A stretch of 64,000 nucleotides of DNA, from the NCBI GenBank assembly GCA_937895705.1, contig CALBKM010000045.1, forward strand, positions 96,084 to 160,083. The letters are read 5' to 3'. Position numbers and translations under genes: made by a program. Source of the stretch: an uncultured Clostridia bacterium (GTDB lineage Bacteria; Bacillota; Clostridia; Lachnospirales; Lachnospiraceae). The notes beneath the pieces are model-generated. The model worked only from the letters and a program-made list of their open reading frames with translations, was not told the DNA's origin and searched no databases. This document shows, piece by piece, positions 1 through 8,078 of the stretch (its first letter is position 1; each line of letters opens with the position of its first letter).

Positions 1-179
1 TTTTCAAACTTGGTACGAAACGGAGAATTCTCGATATTGTGAATGGAACGATTAAACTCGCCGTCACCGTATACTGCCATACCACCGCGTCTGGTACCCA
101 GATGGGAATGATAGTCTGTTCCGAAAAATAAATCAAATACACAATCCTCTTTTGAGGCTACTGCAAAAAATCCGCCCAT
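1..179 (-). CDS. PurF-like class II glutamine amidotransferase, N-terminal part (cut by window edge)
   Basis: The reverse strand from an ATG at 179 reads MGGFFAVASKEDCVFDLFFG and continues through a YHSHLGTRRGGMAVYG segment to the window edge. This matches the N-terminal glutamine amidotransferase (Ntn hydrolase) domain of amidophosphoribosyltransferase, the first committed step of purine synthesis. A good ribosome binding site (GGAGG, 6-7 bases upstream) fixes the start. In PurF the residue after the initiator Met is the catalytic Cys; here it is Gly, so glutamine hydrolysis by the usual route is not expected. As I recall, Clostridia carry such Cys-less PurF-like proteins in addition to a normal PurF. 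The phosphoribosyltransferase half lies outside the window, so the function is uncertain. Confidence 0.75.
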   Translation of the reverse strand, partial: MGGFFAVASKEDCVFDLFFGTDYHSHLGTRRGGMAVYGDGEFNRSIHNIENSPFRTKFE

Positions 180-297
180 TTGCCAATCCTCCGATTCTAT
201 TCCGTCGTATCTCGTATGATATAACTCCCTAGCCAAACAATACAAACCACGTCCTATATTGTAATATAAATTCTCACGGAACGCAATACGCAAATTT

Positions 298-321
298 GAC
301 GGATTTCAAACGAAATCCGCC
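298..321 (-). terminator. hairpin after the metal ATPase gene
   Basis: A 10-bp stem (GGCGGATTTC / GAAATCCGTC, one G-T pair) with a 4-base loop lies 16 bases after the stop codon of the ATPase gene. The T-tract on the minus strand is short (AAATTTG), so it may be a weak terminator. Confidence 0.5.
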
Positions 322-336
322 AAAAGAATTGGTTAC

Positions 337-2220
337 TTATTTCATCTTCAGCACCCGCATCGCATTTAATATAGCGATCACCGACACTCCCACATCCGCA
401 AACACCGCTTCCCACATAGTTGCCATACCGAAGGCTCCCAAAATCAATACCAGAATCTTTACCCCCAGTGCAAACACGATATTTTGCTTTACAATGGTAA
501 GTGTCTTACGGGAAATACTGACTACATTTGCGATTTTCCGTATGTCATCATCCATCAAAACAATATCTGCCGCTTCGATGGCCGCATCTGACCCCATACT
601 TCCCATGGCAATACCGATATCTGCTCTGGTCAGTACCGGTGCGTCATTGATGCCGTCTCCCACAAAAGCCAGCTTTTCTTTTCCTTTCCTCTTACTAAGC
701 AACGCTTCCACCCGGCTCACCTTATCTCCCGGAAGCAGTTCCGCATGCACCTCGGTAAGGTCAAGCTTCTTTGCCACCGCCTCGGCTGCTGTCTTGCGGT
801 CGCCCGTCAGCATCACAAAATGCTCAACGCCTGCGCGCCGCATAAGAGCGATGGCTTCCTCCGCCCCCTCTTTTATTGCATCCGCTATCACAATACTTCC
901 GATAAATTGTCCTTCCCGTGCCGCATACACTACCGTTCCGGCCTTTTTACAAGGAGTAAAAAGAACGCCTTCCTGTCGCATCAGCTTTTCATTTCCCAGT
1001 AAAAGTTCCGTCCCGTCTACTTTTACACAAATCCCGTGACCTGCGATTTCTTCCGCCTCCGTCACACGTTCCGCGGCGATTTCCTTCCCATAAGCCTCTC
1101 GAAGTGCCTCTCCGATTGGATGCGTAGAATATACTTCCCCGTAAGCCGCCAACTCCAATAACTCTTCCTCCGAGCACCCCTCTGGATAAATGCCCGCCAC
1201 CTTAAATTCGCCTTTGGTCAGCGTTCCTGTTTTATCAAACACAATCGTGGATACTTCCGCCATAGCCTCCAAATAGTTGCTTCCTTTTACCAACACACCG
1301 AGCTTTGACGCCGCTCCGATTCCGCCGAAAAAGCCCAACGGCACGGAAATCACCAAAGCGCACGGACAGGATACAACCAAAAAGATACATGCTTTCTGAA
1401 GCCATACTCCGAAGGAATCTCCGGTAATAAGCGGCGGAAGAACAGCCAAAAGGAGCGCTCCGATTGTTACGATCGGTGTATAATACTTGGCAAACTTTGT
1501 AATGAAATTCTCTGTCTTTGCTTTTTTACTGCTCGCATTCTCCACCAGTTCCAAAATCTTTGCCACAGTAGAGTCTTCAAACTCCTTCGTAACCTTTACT
1601 CTAAGGGTTCCGCTGCCGTTCACACAACCGCTGATAATCTCATCTCCGACACCGATACTTCTCGGCACCGATTCTCCTGTTAACGCCGTAGTATCTAAGA
1701 GCGAACTTCCCTCCAGTACCACGCCGTCAAGAGGCACACGTTCTCCCGGCTTTACCACAACGATGCTTCCAACCTCCACATCATCCGGATCCGCCTCGGT
1801 CAATACGCCGTCCGCTTCCAAATTGGCATACTCCGGACAAATGTCCATCATATCGGAAATCGCCCGACGGGATTTTCCTACCGCGTAGCTTTGGAACAAT
1901 TCTCCGGTCTGGTAAAACAACATAACAGCTACCGCCTCCAAGTACTCTCCTACAAAAAAAGCGCCGAAGGTAGCGATTACCATTAAGAAGTTTTCATCAA
2001 ACACCTGACCGCGTATTATATTCCGGATTGCTTTCCATAAAATGTCATACCCGATAATCAGATACGGAATCAAATGTATGGCAAGCAAAAGGAAACGATA
2101 CTCCGGGGCATCCATCCCCAGTGCTGCAAATCCTCCCATATGCTCCGCCGTAAACAGGCCGGCAAAAAGGCAAAATACGATAATAATCCGAACCAGTACT
2201 TTCGTCTGTTTCGTATCCAT
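337..2220 (-). CDS. cadA: P1B-type heavy-metal efflux ATPase (Zn/Cd/Pb type)
   Basis: This 627-residue membrane ATPase exports divalent soft metals. Visible motifs in order are TGES (actuator, ~residue 182), SCPCAL in the transmembrane metal site (~285), DKTGTLTKG (phosphorylation Asp ~329), the HP dipeptide in STHPIGEAL, and GDGINDAP. The last helix has the Asp of FADVG, typical of the Zn/Cd/Pb subgroup (CadA/ZntA) rather than copper pumps. It lacks a fused N-terminal metal-binding domain; a separate HMA protein is encoded just upstream. The start is taken at ATG 2220, 10 bases from AGGAG; the GTG two codons earlier would be only 4 bases from it. It is the last gene of the arsR-HMA-ATPase operon. 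Confidence 0.9.
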   Translation of the reverse strand: MDTKQTKVLVRIIIVFCLFAGLFTAEHMGGFAALGMDAPEYRFLLLAIHLIPYLIIGYDILWKAIRNIIRGQVFDENFLMVIATFGAFFVGEYLEAVAVMLFYQTGELFQSYAVGKSRRAISDMMDICPEYANLEADGVLTEADPDDVEVGSIVVVKPGERVPLDGVVLEGSSLLDTTALTGESVPRSIGVGDEIISGCVNGSGTLRVKVTKEFEDSTVAKILELVENASSKKAKTENFITKFAKYYTPIVTIGALLLAVLPPLITGDSFGVWLQKACIFLVVSCPCALVISVPLGFFGGIGAASKLGVLVKGSNYLEAMAEVSTIVFDKTGTLTKGEFKVAGIYPEGCSEEELLELAAYGEVYSTHPIGEALREAYGKEIAAERVTEAEEIAGHGICVKVDGTELLLGNEKLMRQEGVLFTPCKKAGTVVYAAREGQFIGSIVIADAIKEGAEEAIALMRRAGVEHFVMLTGDRKTAAEAVAKKLDLTEVHAELLPGDKVSRVEALLSKRKGKEKLAFVGDGINDAPVLTRADIGIAMGSMGSDAAIEAADIVLMDDDIRKIANVVSISRKTLTIVKQNIVFALGVKILVLILGAFGMATMWEAVFADVGVSVIAILNAMRVLKMK

Positions 2221-2282
2221 TCGCACACATCTCCTCTCTTCCGAGTCTTTTCGTTTCGGTAAAGAACTACCGAATGCGCTTT

Positions 2283-2501
2283 TTACAGCAATATCTTACA
2301 GTCCGGCTCCACCTTTTTGCATACCGCAACCACCTGCTTCATAATCTCATCCATGCGGTTCTCATCCGCCTCAATGGTCAGCTTCTGCGTCATAAAGCTG
2401 ACGGTAGCATCCTCTACACCCTCAATCTTTTTAATTGCCTCTTCCATCTTTGCCGCACAGTTTGCACAATCCAAATCCTGCATCTTAAACTTTTTCTTCA
2501 T
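2283..2501 (-). CDS. free-standing HMA metal-binding protein
   Basis: A 72-residue protein with the heavy-metal-associated ferredoxin-like fold signature DLDCANCAAKM at its N-terminus. The Cys-x-x-Cys pair binds the metal. In most CadA pumps this domain is fused to the ATPase; here the neighbouring ATPase lacks it, so this is probably its metallochaperone or detached N-terminal domain. The start is placed at the Met preceded by GGAGG with an 8-base spacer; an ATG five codons upstream has poor spacing. It lies between the repressor and the ATPase in one operon. Confidence 0.85.
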   Translation of the reverse strand: MKKKFKMQDLDCANCAAKMEEAIKKIEGVEDATVSFMTQKLTIEADENRMDEIMKQVVAVCKKVEPDCKILL

Positions 2502-2549
2502 AAAAATATCCTCCATTCTTATATCCTGCCATACCTCTTCGTCAGCTTT

Positions 2550-2909
2550 CTATTCCTCAATATGCTCTAATCCCTGTCCGATTATCGTCCTAACGTGCTC
2601 GTCTGCAAGGGAATAAAATATCGACTTGCCCGCTCGTCTGTTTTTTACCAATTTAGCCTGCTTTAATATTTTCAACTGATGGGATACCGCAGACTGCGTC
2701 ATCTGCAAAGCCTCCGCCAAGTCACACACGCACACCTCAGCTTCAAACAACACAAACAAAATCCGAATCCGTGTGGAATCTCCGAATACTTTAAACAACT
2801 CCGCCAAATCATATAACGCTTCTTCCTTCGGCATATGCCCGGTAACTTTCCGCAGCAAATCCTCATGTACACAAATGCTGTCGCAACATTCTACACCGTT
2901 TTGATGCAT
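2550..2909 (-). CDS. cadC: ArsR/SmtB-family metal-responsive repressor, CadC-like
   Basis: A 119-residue winged-helix repressor. The alpha3 helix carries the EVCVCDLAEAL thiolate motif seen in CadC (Cys-x-Cys), and the N-terminus has three more Cys (ECCDSIC) that would complete a Cd/Pb/Bi site. The C-terminal helix has the D-x-H...H-x-x-E pattern (DEHVR...LEHIEE) of the alpha5 Zn site. The recognition helix is in QSAVSHQLKIL. The start at 2909 is supported by AGGAG seven bases upstream. First gene of the metal-efflux operon; expected to autorepress from the palindrome over its promoter. Confidence 0.9.
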   Translation of the reverse strand: MHQNGVECCDSICVHEDLLRKVTGHMPKEEALYDLAELFKVFGDSTRIRILFVLFEAEVCVCDLAEALQMTQSAVSHQLKILKQAKLVKNRRAGKSIFYSLADEHVRTIIGQGLEHIEE

Positions 2910-2971
2910 CTTACGTCTCCTTTCCCGAATCGTAATCCCGAATAGCATAGATTCTGTTCTTTCGTCCATCA

Positions 2972-3029
2972 TATGAACAACTATTCATATGTTCATACAT
3001 ATAATACTGCAGGATACCAGATTTGTCAA
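2972..3029 (-). promoter_or_regulatory. sigma-A promoter and CadC/SmtB-type operator of the metal operon
   Basis: On the minus strand TTGACA (3024-3029) and TATTAT (3001-3006) are separated by 17 bp. Immediately downstream an inverted repeat TATGAACA / TGTTCATA with a 10-bp centre (2972-2997) covers the expected transcription start. An overlapping ATATGAACAACTATTCATAT core (2971-2990) resembles the 12-2-12 operators of the SmtB/ArsR family. Metal-dependent release of the repressor is the expected control. Confidence 0.85.
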
Positions 3030-3040
3030 GCCGAATTTAT

Positions 3041-4732
3041 TCATTTTTTTTCCATAATTCTTATGCTCTCCTCCACACATACAGTCCCCCAACCGATATA
3101 GGGATTCGGATAGTCGTCAAAACCCGCAATTGCTCTTGCCCCCCGTATTAAAAAAGACTTCAGTCGTTCTCCGTATAAATACGGGTCATTTCCTTCCACA
3201 ATTCCCCACTGCATTAACAATGCGGCTCCTCCCGTCACAAAAGGCGTAGCCATGGAAGTACCGGATTTTGTCGTATAACCGCCACCCGGTGCGCAGGACA
3301 CAATCTCTACCCCCGGGGCAGCCAGGTCCGGTTTTACCCTGCTGCCTCCCGGGAACTCCCGTGTATAGCCTCTGCCGGAAAAACCGGCGATACTATCTGT
3401 TCGCCCATTGTATGCCGCCACCGCAACAGGACCTTCCGCTGTAGACGGTATCGTCAGTGTTCGTTCCGGTGTTGCCTGCAAAAAACGTGTTACCGTGCTT
3501 TGAACCCCGCCCACAATCCAACAGTCGTAAGTTCCGTCCAGCACACGCACCGGCCGCAACCGAATACGCCAAATACCGTTCTCGATATCTCCGCTTTCGT
3601 CCCGCAGTGTAATCCCTGTTTCCCGTATCATCCGGTAAGGGGTTGCCTCTCCCGTAAACACCTCCGCCGCCGAAGTTCCGAACTCCGTTACAACTCCCCC
3701 TGCCGTCGGATATCCTTTAATTGCAATTCCGGTTCCGTCTTCGGTTACGGACAGTTTCCTGCGCACCCCCGAAGGAGACTCCATAAAAAGGTCAAACACG
3801 TCCAATGCGCTGAGCCATAATCCCATACGTATTCTCCGTTCCGAGGGTCCGACGGAAAGAAGAAACTCTTTTTCGCTTCCTTCCTCTCCCTTCAAAAAAG
3901 CTCCCCCCACATGCCACCCAAGTGCCGCATTATTTCCGGTCCCGATGCAGATGCAGTTTTTTCCGTAGAGAACCGCTGTGTCCAGATATGTCTCCAACAG
4001 ACTTCGTCCGTCGTGAGCACCCTCATTGTTCCCAAAAGACAAATTGATACTCAGGGGCATCCCTGCTTCTGCCGCATACCGCACACAAAAGTCTACTGCA
4101 GCCATCAGATTCGTTGTCTGCGGGAACGGGTCTGCCTGCATCCCCCCGAGTTTTACCACCAACAGTTCACTCTCATAAGCCACCCCCCGGTACCGTCCCC
4201 CCGATGCTCTTCCGTTTCCTGCGGCAATCCCCGCCACATGAGTTCCGTGACCGGAAAGGTCTGTCTCCGGTGCAACGGTTCCGTCCGCAGAACCTCGTAC
4301 TCCCGACAGCACTTCATTGATACGTTCTCTTGTATAGAGGGCACCGTCCAGATAACCTTCCGGCGGCTCCCCTTCCGCCCCTTGATCCCACAGTGCCGCA
4401 ATCCTTGTGGTTCCGTCCGCATTCCTGAAATCCGGGTGAAAATAATCAATTCCGGAATCAATAATTGCCACCAATACTCCTCGTCCGGTCAACGTCGGCT
4501 TTTGCGCCTGCAGCGCTGTCACACAAGCCGCCCTCCTACCGCTTGCCGCCTCCGTATATACCCTTGACGGTATCTCGGTCCACAGAATTTCTTTCGCAGA
4601 AAGCAAAAGCGGAGCAAGCTCCGGACGAATACGCACAATTGCATATCCTCCCAAAAGCTCCTCCGCCAAAAAACCGATTTCTTCCGCCAAAGCTTTCAAA
4701 TTTCCCACATACCGCACAATCAAGTCAAGCAT
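3041..4732 (-). CDS. S8 subtilase of the CspA-like type
   Basis: A 563-residue serine protease without a signal peptide. The catalytic triad is visible: Asp92 in AIIDSGIDY, His162 in GHGTHVAG, Ser493 in SGTSMATP. About 330 residues separate His and Ser, much more than in subtilisin, consistent with the inserted jelly-roll domain of the clostridial Csp family (germination proteases). Unlike CspA or CspC pseudoproteases the triad is intact. It stands alone, with threonine aldolase upstream on the same strand. The substrate is unknown: Csp relatives process the spore cortex hydrolase SleC, but no spore gene is nearby. The ~85-residue N-terminal stretch could act as a prodomain. Confidence 0.85.
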   Translation of the reverse strand: MLDLIVRYVGNLKALAEEIGFLAEELLGGYAIVRIRPELAPLLLSAKEILWTEIPSRVYTEAASGRRAACVTALQAQKPTLTGRGVLVAIIDSGIDYFHPDFRNADGTTRIAALWDQGAEGEPPEGYLDGALYTRERINEVLSGVRGSADGTVAPETDLSGHGTHVAGIAAGNGRASGGRYRGVAYESELLVVKLGGMQADPFPQTTNLMAAVDFCVRYAAEAGMPLSINLSFGNNEGAHDGRSLLETYLDTAVLYGKNCICIGTGNNAALGWHVGGAFLKGEEGSEKEFLLSVGPSERRIRMGLWLSALDVFDLFMESPSGVRRKLSVTEDGTGIAIKGYPTAGGVVTEFGTSAAEVFTGEATPYRMIRETGITLRDESGDIENGIWRIRLRPVRVLDGTYDCWIVGGVQSTVTRFLQATPERTLTIPSTAEGPVAVAAYNGRTDSIAGFSGRGYTREFPGGSRVKPDLAAPGVEIVSCAPGGGYTTKSGTSMATPFVTGGAALLMQWGIVEGNDPYLYGERLKSFLIRGARAIAGFDDYPNPYIGWGTVCVEESIRIMEKK

Positions 4733-4843
4733 AGGTATACTACCTCTTATCCTTTATGGTACTATATTCTCAATATCGGAATTTGCCCCTACGCTTATTA
4801 TTCTATTGCTTTCTTGTACCGGAAAACACGGCAAGACGTTTCC

Positions 4844-5869
4844 TTACAACAAATTCGCCAAAGCTTCCACCGATTCTTTCGTGGTAGCCCAGCTGGTGGC
4901 AAACCGTACCACGGAACGGGTCTCGTCCAAAGCCTCCCAAAAGCTGATTTTCACCTGCTCCTGTAGTTTTCGCATAGTTTTGTTTTCCAACACAACAAAA
5001 ATCTGGTTGGTCGGTGTTTCCAGATACATCTTGTAGCCTTTTTCTATTAAAATACTACGTAACTCCTCCGCCGATTCGATTGCATTCTTGCTGATTTCCG
5101 TATACAAATTGTCCGTAAACAGCGTGTCAAACTGGATTCCCAGCAAACGCCCCTTTGCCAAAAGTGCGCCGTGCTGTTTTACCGATGTAAGAAACTGTTT
5201 CGGCATATTCCCTTTGGTAAATACCACCGCTTCGCCACACAATGCTCCCACCTTGGTTCCGCCGATATAAAATACATCACAAAGTCGTGCGATATCCGGC
5301 AAAGTTACATCCGTCCCCGGGCTCACCAGACCGTAGCCGAGACGTGCTCCGTCCAAATAAAGCGGCAGTCCGTACTCTTTACATACTTCCGAAAGAGCCG
5401 TCAACTCCTCCTTCGTGTATAAGGTCCCGTACTCTGTCGGGTGAGAAATATACACCATCCCCGGAAATACCATATGGTCCCTGCTGTCGTCTCCGTAGAA
5501 CTTCACCAAATAGTCTTTTACGGTCTGCGCCGCCAGCTTACCATCCTTCTGAGGCAGAGCCAGCACCTTATGTCCCGTAAACTCAATGGCACCCGCTTCA
5601 TGGAGACTCACATGTCCCGTATCCGCCGCAATCACGCCTTCATAAGACTGTAGCATGGAATCAATGACCGTCTGATTGGTCTGGGTACCGCCCACCAAAA
5701 AGCGAATCTCTGCCTGCGGACAATCACAGGCTGTCTTTATCTTTTCAATCGCAGACACAGTGTACGGGTCCGCCCCATAGCCGGATGACTGCTCCATATT
5801 TGTTTCCGATAATCTTTGTAAAATCCGCGGATGTGCTCCCTCGGAATAATCATTTTCAAATGCTAACAT
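4844..5869 (-). CDS. ltaE: low-specificity L-threonine aldolase
   Basis: A 341-residue fold-type I PLP enzyme that cleaves L-threonine or L-allo-threonine to glycine and acetaldehyde. The PLP Lys lies in YIGGTKVGAL, the PLP-binding Asp in LYLDGARLGYG, and the N-terminal FENDYSEGAHP segment is characteristic of the family. Length is normal. GGAGA eight bases upstream supports the start. It appears monocistronic; the subtilase gene follows 110 bp downstream on the same strand. Confidence 0.9.
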   Translation of the reverse strand: MLAFENDYSEGAHPRILQRLSETNMEQSSGYGADPYTVSAIEKIKTACDCPQAEIRFLVGGTQTNQTVIDSMLQSYEGVIAADTGHVSLHEAGAIEFTGHKVLALPQKDGKLAAQTVKDYLVKFYGDDSRDHMVFPGMVYISHPTEYGTLYTKEELTALSEVCKEYGLPLYLDGARLGYGLVSPGTDVTLPDIARLCDVFYIGGTKVGALCGEAVVFTKGNMPKQFLTSVKQHGALLAKGRLLGIQFDTLFTDNLYTEISKNAIESAEELRSILIEKGYKMYLETPTNQIFVVLENKTMRKLQEQVKISFWEALDETRSVVRFATSWATTKESVEALANLL

Positions 5870-6050
5870 GGTACTTTCTCCGTTTCTATTTTTATTTTCT
5901 CCATCATATCACGGCTCGCCCTTCTTTTCAAGCGTTCCGACCACTTCTCACAAGAAACAACATTTGTCCATACAATCACAACATGCTTCCATTTTCATTT
6001 TCTCTCATATATGCTTTACTGAATATGTATGCAGCAACTAATTTTTTCAA

Positions 6051-6056
6051 TATAAT
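6051..6056 (+). promoter_or_regulatory. candidate -10 box for the alpha-galactosidase gene
   Basis: A perfect TATAAT lies 28 bases upstream of the start codon. No good -35 box is seen 16-18 bp upstream, so activation by a regulator is possible; the convergent AraC gene is an obvious but unproven candidate. Confidence 0.4.
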
Positions 6057-6084
6057 AAACAACATCTGCAATAGGAGGTATTTT

Positions 6085-7254
6085 ATGGCAAACAACCCGA
6101 CAACACTTGGCTGTCTCCCGGCTCTCGGCTGGAATTCCTGGAACACCTTTACCTGGGATATCAACGAATCCCTGATCAAAGAAGTAGCAGACCTGTTCGT
6201 TTCAGACGGATATAAGGACGCCGGCTACGAATACATCGTCATCGACGATTGCTGGAGTTTAAAAGAGCGTGACGAAAACGGACGTCTGGTTCCGGACCCG
6301 AATAAGTTCCCTAACGGCATGAAGGCCGTAGCGGATTATATCCACGCAAAAGGCTTAAAGTTCGGTATGTACTCTTGTGCCGGCACCCACACCTGTGGCG
6401 GACATCCGGGCAGCTTTGAGCACGAATTCGAAGACGCAAAGCAGTTTGCGGAATGGGGCGTAGATTACTTAAAGTACGACTATTGCTTCAAGCCGCGTAA
6501 TGTTTCCGGCGAGCTTTTATATAAGCGCATGAGTCTTGCATTAAAGAACTGCGGACGAGATATTTTGTTTTCCGCCTGCAACTGGGGCGAAGACAATGTA
6601 TACGATTGGATTCGTGAGTCCGGTGCCCACTCCTACCGTTCCACCGGCGACATTCAGGACAACTGGGACTCTATTAAGCGTCTTGCTCTTTCCCAGATGG
6701 ATAAGAAAGCCTTTACCGGTTCCTTCTGCCACAACGACATGGATATGCTGGTGGTAGGCATGTACGGCGGCAGCAACAGTGACTGGATCGGACATGGCCT
6801 CGGCGGCTGCACCGACACCCAGTACAAGACCCATTTTGCTCTTTGGGCTATGATGGGCTCTCCGCTCATGATCGGTTGCGACATAAGAAAAGCAACTCCT
6901 TTTACCAAGGAATTGCTTCAGAATAAAAATCTTCTTGCCATTAACCAGGATCCGGAATCCCGCGGCGCTTACCGCATCCCGGTAGAGCCGAACTGGTTCG
7001 GCAAAGACGACGCTTTCGTACTTGTAAAGACATTGGCAAACGGCGACCTTGCCATCGGTTTATTTAACTTTACCGATAACACCCGGGAAATCACCTTACA
7101 ATTCTGGGATATCGGTCTGCCGTATCAATCCGGCTACGGTCTGTCTCTGTATGACTGCTTCACCGATGAAGACCTTGGTGTATGCCGTGAACGTTTTGCC
7201 AAACATGTCGCCGCTCATGACTGTGTCGTGGTACGTGCCAAATTAATGCGCTAA
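6085..7254 (+). CDS. GH27 alpha-galactosidase, cytoplasmic
   Basis: A 389-residue family 27 hydrolase that removes terminal alpha-galactosyl groups from raffinose-type sugars or galactomannan oligomers. PALGWNSWN and YIVIDDCWS begin the barrel; Asp132 in YLKYDYC is the nucleophile and Asp189 in RSTGDI the acid/base. The last ~90 residues form the C-terminal beta domain. There is no signal peptide. The start is set at the ATG after AGGAGG (9 bases); the frame is open for 300 bases upstream but without a ribosome site. It overlaps the convergent AraC gene by 4 bases. Confidence 0.92.
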   Translation: MANNPTTLGCLPALGWNSWNTFTWDINESLIKEVADLFVSDGYKDAGYEYIVIDDCWSLKERDENGRLVPDPNKFPNGMKAVADYIHAKGLKFGMYSCAGTHTCGGHPGSFEHEFEDAKQFAEWGVDYLKYDYCFKPRNVSGELLYKRMSLALKNCGRDILFSACNWGEDNVYDWIRESGAHSYRSTGDIQDNWDSIKRLALSQMDKKAFTGSFCHNDMDMLVVGMYGGSNSDWIGHGLGGCTDTQYKTHFALWAMMGSPLMIGCDIRKATPFTKELLQNKNLLAINQDPESRGAYRIPVEPNWFGKDDAFVLVKTLANGDLAIGLFNFTDNTREITLQFWDIGLPYQSGYGLSLYDCFTDEDLGVCRERFAKHVAAHDCVVVRAKLMR

Positions 7255-8024
7255 GCCCTCTCGGTGCGTTTATTCCGATAATTACTCGGTGTAGTGCCCT
7301 TTCTTTTCCGGAACAATCTGGAAAAGTAAAGGGCATCTTTATACCCTACGGAACACGCTACCGTCTGTACGGAAAGCTCTGTTGTCCGCAACAGCTCACA
7401 GGCCCGCTCCATTCGGACCTCTGTCAGATATTCCTGCGGCGACACCTCCGCATGTTCCATAAACAAACGATATAAATAGGAACGCTCTACATTTAGGCTC
7501 TTTGCAAGCAGACTGACATTCAATTCCTGCTTCCAGTAACTGTTCTGAATCATCTCTGCCGCCTCTTCAAAATAGGTCCGTTTCTCTCCCTGTTCCACCG
7601 CATCCCGAAAGAAATACGTCAGCAGCAAATACACCTTCACCGCATACCGTTCCCTGGCAGTTTCCCCGTACACACCTTCTTCGTAAATATGAAACAGCGG
7701 TTCGGTTCCCGGAACCCCTCTTACTACCGGACATTTTTTCGAAAATCCGGTGCGGGCAACCAATGCCTTTGCATCAACTCCTTTAAAATCCACCCAGCGA
7801 TATGCCCAGGGATCCGACTCCTCCGGATAATACAAGATTTCTTCCTCCGGAAATACCATGAACGCATCTCCCGCAGAAAGGGCATAAGTCTCCCCCCGGA
7901 ACACCACATAGCCTTTTCCGGAAACAATATAATGCAATGAATAAATTTCTCTTGTTCCCGGCCCCCAGCGATGCTGATTCGGTTCTTTGAAATTGTTATC
8001 CGTACAAACCAGTTGTAAACGCAT
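7251..8024 (-). CDS. AraC-family regulator with N-terminal cupin
   Basis: A 257-residue regulator: an N-terminal sugar-binding cupin (IVSGKGYVVFRG, then AGDAFMVFPEEE) and a C-terminal double helix-turn-helix ending in SVGYKDALYFSRLFRKRKG. The start at MRLQLV is preceded by AAAGGA with 9 bases; the longer reading would need a TTG start. It is convergent with, and overlaps, the GH27 gene, so it may regulate alpha-galactoside use. It also lies 54 bp downstream of the ABC permease on the same strand and could be read through from there. Confidence 0.88.
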   Translation of the reverse strand: MRLQLVCTDNNFKEPNQHRWGPGTREIYSLHYIVSGKGYVVFRGETYALSAGDAFMVFPEEEILYYPEESDPWAYRWVDFKGVDAKALVARTGFSKKCPVVRGVPGTEPLFHIYEEGVYGETARERYAVKVYLLLTYFFRDAVEQGEKRTYFEEAAEMIQNSYWKQELNVSLLAKSLNVERSYLYRLFMEHAEVSPQEYLTEVRMERACELLRTTELSVQTVACSVGYKDALYFSRLFRKRKGTTPSNYRNKRTERA

Positions 8025-8078
8025 ACCTGACATTCCTTTCCGTTCTATGTTTCCCAACTACGCTTCTGCCCTCTTTCC

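Noticed and set aside
296..1039. Long open frame on the plus strand opposite the metal ATPase
   Set aside because: It lies entirely antisense to a gene with clear P-type ATPase motifs, has no ribosome site, and its translation is low-complexity Ser/Thr/Pro. Similar long antisense frames (for example at 3911-4567 and 16822-17871) were left out for the same reason.
5785..6084. N-terminal extension of the alpha-galactosidase by about 100 codons
   Set aside because: The extension has no ribosome site, overlaps the 5' end of the threonine aldolase gene and is hydrophobic nonsense for a GH27 enzyme. AGGAGG before ATG 6085 decides the start.
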